64,000 nt of DNA from Lysinibacillus sphaericus (GTDB lineage: Bacteria; Bacillota; Bacilli; Bacillales_A; Planococcaceae), in NCBI RefSeq assembly GCF_006864135.1, contig NZ_SADV01000008.1, positions 62,001-126,000 of the forward strand, given 5' to 3'. Positions within the stretch are counted from its first letter, which is position 1. Every line of letters starts with the position of its first letter. Positions 45,091-54,721 of the stretch are shown piece after piece. The notes beneath the pieces are model-generated. The model saw only the letters and a list, made by a program, of their open reading frames with translations. It ran no database searches and was not told the DNA's origin. The translations under genes and the position numbers were made by a program.

Positions 45091-45704
45091 TATGCTCTCC
45101 CCTTCTCCACTGCCTGTAAAAATGCATTTATTTTGGCTATGTCTTTTACACCGTCTGTCTCTACACCACTCGATACATCTACCATAAATGGCGACACAAG
45201 TGATACTGCTTCTTCTATATTTTCAGCTTGCAAACCACCTGCTAAAATTAGCTTTTCTCGCGGAATCCCTACCGTCTCTAAAAGGGTCCAATCAAACGTG
45301 TGACCACTACCACCTTTAAAATCTGTCCCTGGTGCATCAAATAAGTAATAGTCTGCATCATATTTAGCAGCAGCCTGAACATCTTCAACACCTCTTACAG
45401 ACAAAGCTTTAATGGCCGGATAACCTTGCTGACGAATAAACTCCGGAGATTCTTCTCCGTGGTACTGCACATAATCTAATGGCACACTTTCTACCGCTGT
45501 GCGTAATTCCTCTACGCTTGGATTGACAAAAACACCGATTTTTAAAACGCCCTCCGGTACATGTTTAGCTAGTTGCTGTGCCTGTTCAACCGTCACTCGT
45601 CGTTTACTTGGCGCAAAGACAAAACCAATGGCATCCGCTCCTACCTCTATTGCTGCCTGCACATGCTGTTGTTCCTTCAGTCCACAAATTTTCACCTTCG
45701 TCAT
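45090..45704 (-). CDS. trpF: phosphoribosylanthranilate isomerase
   Basis: A 204-aa TIM barrel. The catalytic Cys is in VKICGL at the N-terminus, the Asp is in [14 protein letters not shown], and [10 protein letters not shown] and VDVSSGVE are phosphate-binding loops. It overlaps trpC by 4 bases (ATGA) and trpB by 1. Confidence 0.96.
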   Translation of the reverse strand: MTKVKICGLKEQQHVQAAIEVGADAIGFVFAPSKRRVTVEQAQQLAKHVPEGVLKIGVFVNPSVEELRTAVESVPLDYVQYHGEESPEFIRQQGYPAIKALSVRGVEDVQAAAKYDADYYLFDAPGTDFKGGSGHTFDWTLLETVGIPREKLILAGGLQAENIEEAVSLVSPFMVDVSSGVETDGVKDIAKINAFLQAVEKGRA

Positions 45705-46492
45705 ACAGATGCACCTACCTTATTGACCTGTAAACTTTTTAGCCTAGTACCTGCATCACCACTGCGCATTAATGACTCACCTACAAGAACGCCACTAGCT
45801 CCCATAGCCGCCACAGCTTTAGCGTCTTCTTGCGTCCAAATCCCACTTTCACTTATTAAAACTTTCTCTTCTCCGAACGGAAAACCTTCTGCAATTTCAC
45901 GTGTTCGCTCTAAGTTCACTTCAAACGTACGTAAGTCTCGATTATTGACGCCAATCAGCTTGGCACCAATTGCAATAGCACGTTCAAGCTCCTCTAAATC
46001 GTGCACCTCCACTAAGACCTCTAGATTTAAGCTTATTGCATAGCTATATAAATCGCGTAATGCCTCATCTGTTAACGCGGCTACAATTAGCAAAATAATA
46101 GATGCACCTGCTGCCTTTGCAAATCGAATTTGAACACGCTCAATCATAAAGTCCTTACAAAGAAGTGGCGTTTGAACAGCATTTGCAACTGCGGCTAAAT
46201 CATCAAAGGAGCCTTTAAAAAACTTTTTATCTGTTAAAACAGAAATGGCCGCCGCTCCAGCTTCTACATAAGTTTTTGCCTGCGCCACTGGATCTGCCCC
46301 TTGCGCGATTAGCCCCTTTGAGGGGGAGGCACGCTTCATTTCAGAAATAACCTGTAATGTCTCAGCTTTTCTCAATCGTTCAAATAAAGACGGTCGTAGC
46401 TTTTCTGTAAAATTAGCTAACGGGTCGGGCTGTTCAAGTAAAGCACTAACTTCTATCTTTTTTTGTTCGAGAATTTTATTTAAGATATTCAT
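45701..46492 (-). CDS. trpC: indole-3-glycerol phosphate synthase
   Basis: A 263-aa TIM barrel. It has VISEMKRASPSKG with the catalytic Lys and Glu region, LCKDFMI, VEVHDLEEL and LIGVNNRDLRTFEV. It overlaps trpD by 4 bases (ATGA). Confidence 0.96.
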   Translation of the reverse strand: MNILNKILEQKKIEVSALLEQPDPLANFTEKLRPSLFERLRKAETLQVISEMKRASPSKGLIAQGADPVAQAKTYVEAGAAAISVLTDKKFFKGSFDDLAAVANAVQTPLLCKDFMIERVQIRFAKAAGASIILLIVAALTDEALRDLYSYAISLNLEVLVEVHDLEELERAIAIGAKLIGVNNRDLRTFEVNLERTREIAEGFPFGEEKVLISESGIWTQEDAKAVAAMGASGVLVGESLMRSGDAGTRLKSLQVNKVGASV

Positions 46493-47520
46493 TGTTGGAC
46501 CTCCACTCTGTTAATATGTTCACTATAAGCAACGACTGCCTCTAATTTTTGAAGGGCACGCCCGCTGAAAATACTATCCTTCGCCATTTCTACACCTTCT
46601 TTAACGGTTTCAGCAATTCCATAGCTGAACAACCCAATACCAGCATTCAATAAAACTGTGTCAAAGCAAGCACTTTGTTCACCAGCTAATAATTTACGCA
46701 TAATTGCGGCATTTTCATCTGCATTGCCTCCACGAATGGCCTCTATTGGTGCATAGCTGAGACCCGCATCCTCTGGAGTTAAAGAAAAAGGAATCAAGTC
46801 TCCTTTATCTACTAAGACAAAAGTATTTTGGCCAGCTAATGACGCCTCGTCTAAACCTAGTGGCCCAGAAACGACCATTGCACGTTTACGCCCGAGCATT
46901 TGTAATACGGAAGCATACTCCATGACAAAATTCGGACGGTTAATGCCGGTAAATTGCGTCGATAAAGGCACTGGATTCGTAAGTGGACCGACAAGATTAA
47001 ATATAGTTGGCTTGCCTAGTGCGCGACGTACCTCGCCAAGTCGCCTTAATTTTGGATGGACATTTGGAGCATATAAAAAGGCAATCCCTTCTTTCTCTAA
47101 TAGCTCAATAGTTTGTTCAATGGAAATATTCGTATGAATACCGAGTGCTTCCAAAACATCAGAGCTTCCTGATGCCGAAGAAATTTTACGATTGCCGTGC
47201 TTCGCCATTTTGACACCTGCCCCTGCTAACACAAAGGCGCAAGCCGTACTTATATTAAATGTATTAAGACCGTCACCACCAGTGCCGCAATTATCCATAT
47301 AGACACCTGCTTTTACTGGTACGTCTAGTGCAAACGAACACATAATGGTAGCTAATGCCGCTACTTCATGTGCTGTTTCACCTTTGGCAGATAATGCCGT
47401 TAAAAAGCTTGCGATTTCTTCCTTCGGTGTGTCATCTTGGAACATCCATGTTGCTGCCTGTAGCATTTCCTCATACATTAAATGCTCTCGTTGTTGTACT
47501 TTTTGACGAATACCTTCCAT
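46489..47520 (-). CDS. trpD: anthranilate phosphoribosyltransferase
   Basis: A 343-aa enzyme that joins anthranilate and PRPP. The PRPP loop is GTGGDGLNTFNIST, with the KHGNRKISSASGS and NLVGPLTNP motifs. The ATG overlaps the trpE stop (TAATG) and uses the GGAGGT inside the end of trpE as ribosome binding site. Confidence 0.96.
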   Translation of the reverse strand: MEGIRQKVQQREHLMYEEMLQAATWMFQDDTPKEEIASFLTALSAKGETAHEVAALATIMCSFALDVPVKAGVYMDNCGTGGDGLNTFNISTACAFVLAGAGVKMAKHGNRKISSASGSSDVLEALGIHTNISIEQTIELLEKEGIAFLYAPNVHPKLRRLGEVRRALGKPTIFNLVGPLTNPVPLSTQFTGINRPNFVMEYASVLQMLGRKRAMVVSGPLGLDEASLAGQNTFVLVDKGDLIPFSLTPEDAGLSYAPIEAIRGGNADENAAIMRKLLAGEQSACFDTVLLNAGIGLFSYGIAETVKEGVEMAKDSIFSGRALQKLEAVVAYSEHINRVEVQQ

Positions 47521-48884
47521 TAATGTGAACCTCCTTCTTTTTCAAGTAGCTGCAAAAATTCCTGTTCGTCCTCTTTTATTTGTTTTAAACTTTCATCGAC
47601 ATTTGTGTATTTGGTCACCGTTACAGTTGTTTGCATATGCATCGTTTCATTTTCTATGACAATGGATTTCCCTGTTAAAGCAAAATCAAGATGACCGTTA
47701 AAACCAATAAATCCAAGTGCTCCTCTTAAAGTTTGACTAGATTTTTCTAAATAGTCCTTTGCCTGATCCTTCGGAATAACTGTTGATGCAAAGGATGGTA
47801 ATGTCGCAGCTAATACATCAAGTGCATGAAGCATCGGTAATACTTGTCCTTCAACTCTCGATGTCATGTGTAATGCATGCTTTGAACGCTCAATTCTCAT
47901 CGCCTCTATGATTTGAATGGAATCTCTGAAGCACACAGACTGTAATTCTTGTCGCACGGCAGAAACAAGTACAGCATGTGACTTCCTAATATTTGTGTTT
48001 TCATAGAGCTTTCGTTCATGTTCTAAATCTTCACCTTTTGTGGAACCTCTAGGAAATGTCCCCTCTGTTGGTGTCGCAATCACACGCTCACCTTTTACAC
48101 GAATTAGGCTTTCAGGAGATGTTCCTAAAACAACATGATCCTCAAACTCGACATAATACATATACGGAGCAGGTTGTTTTTTACGCAATTGACGATATAA
48201 AGCGAAAGCATCTCCTTGTAAATTTGCTAACAAACGCTTTGATAGGACGGCTCTTGTAATATCTTCATCTAATGTAGCTTTGATAGATGTTAGAGTTGTT
48301 ACAAATTGTTCATTCGTAGACGATTCAAAAGGTTCATAACTACAACTTTTATCCTCATCCTCTCTACCTTTTAAAAGCTGCTCCGCCAACTCCTCTAAAT
48401 TTGGTTCTTTTTTTTCTGCATCAATATTCGTATAAATTAAAGTAACCTCATCTGTTACATGATCAAACACAATGACTGTCTCATACACATGGAAATGCAC
48501 ATCTGGTAGCTGCACTTTATCCTGATCAGTCGATAATATCGTTATGGCATCATGACCAACATAGCCAACAGCTCCGCCTGAGAAGGGGAATTGTATCGTA
48601 TTGGAAATGCGTGGCATTAATCTTTTCAATAATACAAACATGTCGCCCTTATGTGTATAGGTGTTTCCGGTCTTATATGAATATTCCTGAATTTCATCTC
48701 CAAAGCCTTTATACGTTTTTCTTGGATTAGCACCAATAAAAGAAAAACGACCTGCTCCTTCATGCTGCGCTGAACTTTCAAGTAAGAATTTAAGCCTTCC
48801 CTTTAGGCGTCTAAAAATTAAAATCGGTGTTAAAGAATCAGCATTAATCGTTTTCATTTTTGTTCTCGAACTCGTCGATTGCAT
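47520..48884 (-). CDS. trpE: anthranilate synthase component I
   Basis: A 454-aa chorismate-using subunit. The Trp-binding N-terminal LLES segment is followed by the C-terminal chorismate domain with GTSPESLIRV, PTEGTFPRG, SKHALHMTSRVEG and GALGFIG. The ATG at 48884 (MQSTSSR) has AAAGGAG about 10 bases upstream; a frame 12 codons longer is rejected. No trpG follows, so the glutaminase subunit must be encoded elsewhere, as in Bacillus where PabA is shared. Confidence 0.95.
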   Translation of the reverse strand: MQSTSSRTKMKTINADSLTPILIFRRLKGRLKFLLESSAQHEGAGRFSFIGANPRKTYKGFGDEIQEYSYKTGNTYTHKGDMFVLLKRLMPRISNTIQFPFSGGAVGYVGHDAITILSTDQDKVQLPDVHFHVYETVIVFDHVTDEVTLIYTNIDAEKKEPNLEELAEQLLKGREDEDKSCSYEPFESSTNEQFVTTLTSIKATLDEDITRAVLSKRLLANLQGDAFALYRQLRKKQPAPYMYYVEFEDHVVLGTSPESLIRVKGERVIATPTEGTFPRGSTKGEDLEHERKLYENTNIRKSHAVLVSAVRQELQSVCFRDSIQIIEAMRIERSKHALHMTSRVEGQVLPMLHALDVLAATLPSFASTVIPKDQAKDYLEKSSQTLRGALGFIGFNGHLDFALTGKSIVIENETMHMQTTVTVTKYTNVDESLKQIKEDEQEFLQLLEKEGGSH

Positions 48885-48974
48885 AATTACCAAGCTCCTT
48901 TTCTTAAAAATCCACTGCACTTGGACTTACAAATGTTTAGCAGCTGAATCGTTTTTTTGTTGAATATAAAGGAT

Positions 48975-49060
48975 CAGCATCATAGTGTGGGTTGATTTCC
49001 GTTCCGGATGGGGCCCTTCCCTGTGGGCGTCCAGCCTCCACTCCGATCGATTTTTTTACA
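48975..49060. repeat. dispersed intergenic repeat (short copy)
   Basis: GGTTGATTTCCGTTCCGGAT, then GGGGCCCTTCCCTGTGGGCG, then TCCAGCCTCCACTCCGATCG. It lies between the trp T-box terminator and trpE. Confidence 0.75.
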
Positions 49061-49096
49061 TATCCTAGCTTTTGGTGGTATAAAACAATAAAAAAA

Positions 49097-49572
49097 GTCC
49101 TCTGCAAAAAGGATTTTTCCTAATTGCAGAGGACGATCAAGACCGCGTTGCCACCTCATATTAGAGCATATTTGCTCTCCCTTATGTGCTCAACCTTAGT
49201 TCGTCAATAAAATTGACATACCTTTTTCATTAATGGCAAAAAGATTTGTCTAAGTCGAAGCACCCCCTATAACGTGGGGAATCCGTTCGCTATAATCAAT
49301 TCCGCCTTGGCGTAATTACATCCAGAGGCATTCATTTCGTTCAGTAGATGTTTGTAAACCCACTGGATGAAAATAATTAGCGACTCTCATAAGTCCATTC
49401 ACATAAGCTACAAATCAGTTCGCACCATCCACTGACTCTCTAAATTGCCCACTTATGCTACTACTCTTATTCAACAATTTCTCAGCTATTCTCATCTAAA
49501 CTCAGCTCATCTGTTCTAAGGCTGACCTCGCTCCCGAGACCAACTACCTTGTATCGAACAAAAAAGTTAGCC
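49097..49572 (-). promoter_or_regulatory. T-box riboswitch leader of the trp operon
   Basis: The T-box motif AGGTGGCAACGCGGTC is on the minus strand at 49156-49141. The terminator stem is GTCCTCTGC (49097-49105) with GCAGAGGAC (49126-49134), and T-runs follow. Stem I elements AGAGAGTCAGTGG and GGTGCGAAC lie near 49447-49420. TGG at 49397-49395, followed by A, sits where the specifier is expected and fits tRNA-Trp. The gap between stem I and the antiterminator is unusually long because it contains a repeat (49298-49369). Confidence 0.88.
49298..49369. repeat. REP-like palindrome and hairpin inside the trp T-box leader
   Basis: AATTCCGCCTTGGCGTAATT (49298-49317) matches the palindrome family at 2312, 3576 and 57014. 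It is followed by CATCCAG (49319-49325) and CTGGATG (49363-49369), which can pair. It lies between stem I and the T-box. Confidence 0.75.
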
Positions 49573-49574
49573 TT

Positions 49575-49603
49575 ATTTTATGCCAAACTTTTAAAATTGT
49601 CAA
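49575..49603 (-). promoter_or_regulatory. promoter of the trp operon
   Basis: Minus-strand consensus -35 TTGACA (49598-49603) and -10 TAAAAT (49575-49580) with an exact 17-base spacer, directly before the T-box leader. Confidence 0.85.
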
Positions 49604-49711
49604 TTAATTCAGAGAAAAAGGAAAAAGTTGAAAGGACTTTTGAATTTATATAAATAGGAAAAATCACCTTCTTTATGCATCAATAAAAGGGAGTAAACTA
49701 CCTACTTTTGA

Positions 49712-49760
49712 GAATTTACTATAACTTGACCTCGTAAGAATATCAAGTTATAGTAAATTC
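49712..49760. repeat. 18-bp perfect inverted repeat upstream of the chemoreceptor gene
   Basis: GAATTTACTATAACTTGA (49712-49729) and TCAAGTTATAGTAAATTC (49743-49760) are perfect inverted repeats with a 13-base spacer. They lie 43 bases before the start codon and lack a T-run. Confidence 0.85.
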
Positions 49761-49803
49761 ATACCATTGATTTTCTAATATATTAAAGAAAGAAGGAACA
49801 AAT

Positions 49804-51492
49804 ATGTCCGTTCAGAAAAAACTAAATATAGGTTTTATTTCATTCATTTGTTTACTCTTATTATCAAGTATTATTGCTTTTTTTCAATTTAAGTCGGTTG
49901 AGGGAGACATAGTAGAGGTACTAGATTACCGAATCGTACAAATTCAATTAACAGATGAAATACAACAGCAGCTTGCCTCACAGGGGCTTTTTTTACGTTC
50001 CTATATTCTAAATAGTAAGGATGAGACAACAAAATCAAATTTAGAACGTTATGAAAAACTATTATCAGAAACCATTCAAGAGCTTTCAGGTATTGTTCGT
50101 TCCGATTACACAAAAAATATTATGAAGCAAGTAACCGATTTACAACAAGATTTACTAACAAGTTCTGATAAAGCAGTGCAAGCATTTAATAGTGGAAATA
50201 CAGATTTAGCCTTATCATACATAAATGGAGAAGTTACAAAAAGCAACAAAGAAATTTACACACTGACAAATGATTTATTAACTTATCAAGACGAACAGCT
50301 GCAAGAGGTTAAAAGTAGTGTTGTCCAAACAGTTACGCGAGCTATTATTATTTCAATTGTCTTACTTGTTATAAGTGCAATTGTTGGTTTATATTTTATG
50401 TATTTTGTAAAACGCTCCATCATTCAACCACTTCGTAAAGTGATTCATGCAGCCGATACGTTAGCACACGGTGACTTAACAATTGCTCAGCTGGAACATA
50501 ACTCAAAAGATGAGATTGGTACACTTGCCACAGCAGTGAATGCGTTAAAACAGAATTTATCTGTCCTACTTAAAAATGTTCAGGACAACGCTACACAATT
50601 ATCTGCCGCTTCTGAAGAGCTTTCCGCTAGCACGGTAGAAGTGACAACAACTACAAGCGACATCTCACATCGAGTACAAGACACGTCAAACCATATAGCT
50701 TCATCTGCTAGTGCCTCTCAACAAAGTGCTCTAGCTATGGATGAAACAGCTGCTGGTGTACAACGAATTGCTGAGGCTACTCAAAATTTGCATCACAATG
50801 CTATAAATATGACGCTGCTTGCCAATACCGGAGGGAAAACTATTACGACTGCCAAGGAGCAGATGGATACAATTTCTGAGTCAACTACACAAATTGCCGA
50901 TTTAACGCAAAAGCTAAGTAAGCAATCTGAAGAAATCGGGCAAATTACAAAAGTAATTACGGCTATTACTGAACAAACAAATTTACTGGCGCTCAATGCT
51001 GCCATCGAAGCAGCACGAGCTGGTGAGCACGGCAAAGGCTTCGCTGTTGTAGCAGATGAAGTACGAAAGCTTGCTGAAGAATCCAAGCAATCTGCTGGCC
51101 AAATTGTTGCCCTTACAAATGAAATTCAAACGGATACAAGAAATGTTGCAGCTGCTGTGCATGAAGGATTAGTATCTGTCCAGGATGGTGTAGCAAAAAT
51201 TCATGAGGCCGGTGATGCATTTGATTCTATTACAGCGTCTGTGCAAACATTTACTGACCAAATTGAAGATATATCAGCCACTTCGGAACAAATCTCAGCT
51301 AGTACTGAAGAGGTAGCTGCCTCTGTAACAGAAATTGCAAATGGGGCAAGTATTTCAGCGAGCAATTCACAAATCATTGCTGAAGCAGTAGAAGAGCAAG
51401 CTGCAACAATGCAGCAGGTGAATGAGGTAGCTGAGGAATTAAGCAATAACGCTCAGCAACTCCAAGCATTACTACTGCAATTTAAACTTTAA
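49804..51492 (+). CDS. methyl-accepting chemotaxis protein
   Basis: A 562-aa transmembrane chemoreceptor. TM1 is at about 10-30 and TM2 at about 178-202. The helical periplasmic part between them resembles a four-helix-bundle (4HB_MCP) sensor. HAMP covers about 203-255, followed by a long coiled-coil signalling domain with the hairpin tip [20 protein letters not shown] and [15 protein letters not shown]. The ligand is unknown. AAAGAAGGA precedes the ATG. It has its own transcript and points away from the trp promoter; its presence implies a motile cell. Confidence 0.95.
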   Translation: MSVQKKLNIGFISFICLLLLSSIIAFFQFKSVEGDIVEVLDYRIVQIQLTDEIQQQLASQGLFLRSYILNSKDETTKSNLERYEKLLSETIQELSGIVRSDYTKNIMKQVTDLQQDLLTSSDKAVQAFNSGNTDLALSYINGEVTKSNKEIYTLTNDLLTYQDEQLQEVKSSVVQTVTRAIIISIVLLVISAIVGLYFMYFVKRSIIQPLRKVIHAADTLAHGDLTIAQLEHNSKDEIGTLATAVNALKQNLSVLLKNVQDNATQLSAASEELSASTVEVTTTTSDISHRVQDTSNHIASSASASQQSALAMDETAAGVQRIAEATQNLHHNAINMTLLANTGGKTITTAKEQMDTISESTTQIADLTQKLSKQSEEIGQITKVITAITEQTNLLALNAAIEAARAGEHGKGFAVVADEVRKLAEESKQSAGQIVALTNEIQTDTRNVAAAVHEGLVSVQDGVAKIHEAGDAFDSITASVQTFTDQIEDISATSEQISASTEEVAASVTEIANGASISASNSQIIAEAVEEQAATMQQVNEVAEELSNNAQQLQALLLQFKL

Positions 51493-51499
51493 CGTCTTT

Positions 51500-51600
51500 C
51501 AGCGGGTGTCCAAACATCTGCTGCTGACGCTTCGCTTTCGCGCAAAAAACATCTATTGGCCTAAAGTCTCCGGCGGATGTCACGGAATTATGGGGCGAAA
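51500..51600. repeat. dispersed intergenic repeat
   Basis: Contains GCTGACGCTTCGCTTTCGCG (near 51523-51542) and, inverted, GGCGGATGTCACGGAATTAT (near 51572-51591), both modules shared with other copies. Confidence 0.75.
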
Positions 51601-51612
51601 TTAATAAAATAA

Positions 51613-51652
51613 AAAGAATCTGCTGCTTTCCAAAGAAAGCAACAGATTCTTT
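51613..51652. terminator. bidirectional terminator between mcp and secDF
   Basis: AGAATCTG (51615-51622) and CAGATTCT (51643-51650) plus inner TGCTTTC/AAAGCA pairing, with a T-run on the plus strand and A-run before it. Confidence 0.8.
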
Positions 51653-51660
51653 TTTTAAGA

Positions 51661-51693
51661 AAACAGGGAAAGAAATGTTTCCTTTCCCTGTTT
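51661..51693 (-). terminator. terminator of secDF
   Basis: Perfect 12-bp arms AAACAGGGAAAG (51661-51672) and CTTTCCCTGTTT (51682-51693), starting 12 bases after the secDF stop. On the minus strand TCTTAAAAAAA follows, so the T-run is weak. Confidence 0.6.
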
Positions 51694-51705
51694 TAAAGAC
51701 TTATG

Positions 51706-53973
51706 TTAAACAGTAGGTTCGTCAGTACCCCATTGTTTTTTCTCTTTTTTGTGTATTTGCCCATCTGATTTTTTCATTTCACGAACTTTAAGTGAATACC
51801 AGATTTGTGCAGCAATACAAATGGAAGAATACATACCTGTGATTAAACCAATCAATAACGCGATTGAGAAGTTTTGAATCGACGGTGCACCTAAAATAAG
51901 AAGTGACACAGTAACGATAATAACCGTTAACACTGTGTTAACAGATCGACCCATCGTTTGACGTAATGATTTGTTAACGATATCCGCTAACACTTCACGG
52001 TCTTTAATCGTATCATATCGATCTAAGTTTTCACGCATCCGGTCAAACGTAACGATCGTATCGTTAATCGAATAACCGACAATCGTCAGTACAGCTGCAA
52101 TAAACGTAATATCGACTTCTAAGCGCATAAAGCTAAATACAGCAACTATTAAGAATACGTCATGTAGTAACGAGACAATTGCTCCAATACCCATGCGCCA
52201 TTCGAAACGAACCGCTACATAGATAATGATACCAATAGCCGCAAGAGATAATCCTTTAATAGCATTTTTCACAAGCTCTTTACCGACAGTTGGTGATACT
52301 GTACTTATGCCTGGCTCATGACCATATTTTTTGCCCGCTTCTTTTTTGAATTTTAAAATTTCTGCTTGCGATAGATCATCTTTATAACGGATAACCGCAG
52401 AGTTGTTCTTTTCACCTGCCAAAACGATATCGTCAGACGAGAAGCCAATGCTATCTAAGTATTTAGATACTTCTTCTTTAGTTAAAGTTTGATCCGCTTC
52501 AATTTGAACACGAGTACCACTTTGGAAATCAATACCAAGGTTTAGACGGAATATACCAAGAACCACTAAACCGGCTACAAGGATAGCTAATGAGAATGTA
52601 TAGAATTTCTTACGGTTGTGTACAAAGTCAAAACGATCAAATTTCGTTGATAAATCTAATGTTCCAATATTTTCATCTAAGCTATGCTGTTTAGATTTGG
52701 CAATACCAAACCACGCTGAATTGTTAAAATAGCCACTGTTGACTAGTAAACCTAATAGTACACGAGAACCCCAAACAGCAGTTAAGAAGCTTAGTAAAAT
52801 ACTAATAATTAAAGTTGTTGCAAACCCTTTTACAGAGCTTGTCCCGAATTGGAATAATACAGCAGCTGCTAATAATGTAGTTAGCTGTGCATCAACAATT
52901 GCTGATAAAGACTGCTTCGAGCCAATTTGGAATGCTTGTTTAACTGAATAACCTACTCGTAGTTCTTCACGAATACGTTCCGCTGCTAAAATATTCGCAT
53001 CAACTGCCATCCCTATACCGAGCACGATAGCTGCAATACCCGGAAGTGTTAACACTGCATTAATCCAATCGAATACAACTAATACTAGGAAAGTGAAAAT
53101 CGCAAGTGTAATAATGGATATAAAGCCAGGTAAACGATAGTAGAATAGCATAAATAAGAATATTATTACTACCCCCACAACACCTGCCAAAATTGTACTT
53201 TTCAGTGCTTGGTCACCAAATTGTGCACCTACTGAAGTAGAATAAATCTCATTAAGCTTTACTGGTAGTGCTCCAGCATCTAAAATACCCGCTAGATTTT
53301 TTGTTTCTTCAACTGTGAAATTCCCGCTAATCATTACATCTGTTGTATTTAATGTTTGGTTAACTGTTGCTGCAGATGCATAGCGAGGCTTCGCTTTTTG
53401 TGATTCAGCTTTATATGAATCAACACCTTCTTCAAAGTCTAACCATACAACGAGTAAATTTTGACCTGCTGGTTTAGCGGCAATTTTACTAGTTATATCA
53501 GCAAATTTCTTTCCATCTTTTAATGTTAGGGAAACAATTGGACGATTTTGCTGGTCAAAGGAATCCTTAGCGCCACCTGGCTTTAAGTCATTACCATCCA
53601 GCAATATATTGTCATCGACATCACGGAATGTTAAATTTGCAGTTGTAGACAATAATTTACGTGCTGATTCTTGGTCTTCGACACCCGCTAATTGCACACG
53701 AATACGATTTTTGTCTTCAACCTGAATGCTCGGTTCACTTACCCCGATAGCATTTACACGTTGGCTAAGAGCTGTTGCTGTTGCCGACAAAACACCCTGT
53801 GTAATTTCTTCTCCCTTGTGTAATTCCTTCACCTCATAAAGAACCTCAAACCCGCCTTGTAAGTCAAGACCTAGCTTAATGTCCTTTAAGACGCCGCCTA
53901 CAGTCGTACCGATGGTTGCTGTAAAAATAACCATTAGTAGTACGAATGCAACTATACGACTTTTTAGTTTCAT
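51706..53973 (-). CDS. secDF: SecDF protein-translocation subunit (fused)
   Basis: A 755-aa fusion of SecD and SecF, the usual Bacillus form. Each half has six membrane segments and one large extracytoplasmic domain. SecD motifs are DLQGGFEVLYEV and GIGMAVDANILAAERIREEL; SecF motifs are LGIDFQSGTRVQIE and GYSINDTIVTFDRMREN. It uses the proton gradient to help proteins leave SecYEG. The length is normal. A small hairpin lies just before its ribosome binding site. Confidence 0.97.
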   Translation of the reverse strand: MKLKSRIVAFVLLMVIFTATIGTTVGGVLKDIKLGLDLQGGFEVLYEVKELHKGEEITQGVLSATATALSQRVNAIGVSEPSIQVEDKNRIRVQLAGVEDQESARKLLSTTANLTFRDVDDNILLDGNDLKPGGAKDSFDQQNRPIVSLTLKDGKKFADITSKIAAKPAGQNLLVVWLDFEEGVDSYKAESQKAKPRYASAATVNQTLNTTDVMISGNFTVEETKNLAGILDAGALPVKLNEIYSTSVGAQFGDQALKSTILAGVVGVVIIFLFMLFYYRLPGFISIITLAIFTFLVLVVFDWINAVLTLPGIAAIVLGIGMAVDANILAAERIREELRVGYSVKQAFQIGSKQSLSAIVDAQLTTLLAAAVLFQFGTSSVKGFATTLIISILLSFLTAVWGSRVLLGLLVNSGYFNNSAWFGIAKSKQHSLDENIGTLDLSTKFDRFDFVHNRKKFYTFSLAILVAGLVVLGIFRLNLGIDFQSGTRVQIEADQTLTKEEVSKYLDSIGFSSDDIVLAGEKNNSAVIRYKDDLSQAEILKFKKEAGKKYGHEPGISTVSPTVGKELVKNAIKGLSLAAIGIIIYVAVRFEWRMGIGAIVSLLHDVFLIVAVFSFMRLEVDITFIAAVLTIVGYSINDTIVTFDRMRENLDRYDTIKDREVLADIVNKSLRQTMGRSVNTVLTVIIVTVSLLILGAPSIQNFSIALLIGLITGMYSSICIAAQIWYSLKVREMKKSDGQIHKKEKKQWGTDEPTV

Positions 53974-53993
53974 TTATAAATCCTCCTCGAATT

Positions 53994-54014
53994 GTGTAAG
54001 GCAATTCCTTACAC
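53994..54014 (-). promoter_or_regulatory. leader hairpin before secDF
   Basis: GTGTAAGG (53994-54001) and CCTTACAC (54007-54014), 8-bp perfect arms, end about 6 bases before the GAGGAGG ribosome binding site of secDF. It could affect translation start. The rest of the 346-base gap up to comN shows nothing except the comN terminator. Confidence 0.45.
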
Positions 54015-54224
54015 TACAAACAAGTATAATAGCAAGTCCTTTTGAAACGTTTATTCCTCCTTTTCCTTTAGAATAATGTTGCCTGTGCTTCAAAAAGGTT
54101 GCTCTACTTATTTCAATCGTTCATAACGCGCAAATTTATCCCTGTATTTGTATAGGTGTAATCCCCCCAAATTTACAAAAGTTATTAGGCGGTTTTTGAA
54201 TAAATATACTTATACAAATAAAAA

Positions 54225-54260
54225 AAGCGCAACACACTCATTATGAAACACGTTGCGCTT
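54225..54260 (-). terminator. terminator of comN
   Basis: AAGCGCAAC (54225-54233) and GTTGCGCTT (54252-54260), followed on the minus strand by TTTTATTTG. Confidence 0.8.
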
Positions 54261-54319
54261 GGTGTCAATTCAACACTTTTAGTATTCTTTTATTATTTGA
54301 CAAATTTCACACTTTCTTC

Positions 54320-54628
54320 TTAAGTTTTAACCGGACCAAGTAGCATTTTTAACTCTTCCGTATTCAATTCTGTAAACCAATCATTACTTTGTAAAAATTC
54401 TACTTGATTAAATGATACGATATCGGACGGTGATACTGAAAAAATAGTGGAGATAATTTCATGTAAACGTAATTGTTCAATATTTTTTTTGCGCCATTTT
54501 TTTTCTATACAGAAACGCCATAGCTCTTCTGCTGTAATCGCATCGTATTGATAATGTTTAAACTCTTCCATCTTACTATCAATTGCAGGACGAATTTTTT
54601 CAAATAGTTGCTCATACTGCATACTCAT
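54320..54628 (-). CDS. comN: ComN-type post-transcriptional regulator
   Basis: A 102-aa small helical protein of the ComN (YrzD) family, which in Bacillus subtilis acts post-transcriptionally on comE mRNA and binds DivIVA. Conserved segments are AEELWRFCIEKKWRK and LRLHEIISTIFSVSPSDIVSF. It lies between spoVB and secDF, the same place as in Bacillus. It has its own terminator. Confidence 0.88.
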   Translation of the reverse strand: MSMQYEQLFEKIRPAIDSKMEEFKHYQYDAITAEELWRFCIEKKWRKKNIEQLRLHEIISTIFSVSPSDIVSFNQVEFLQSNDWFTELNTEELKMLLGPVKT

Positions 54629-54721
54629 TTTGAATCATCTCCAATCAAAGTTGTATCGTAAGACATGTCTGCATACAAATAGTGTAAATGAATTTTTGTG
54701 GCTTGAGAAGGGACGGATGGC

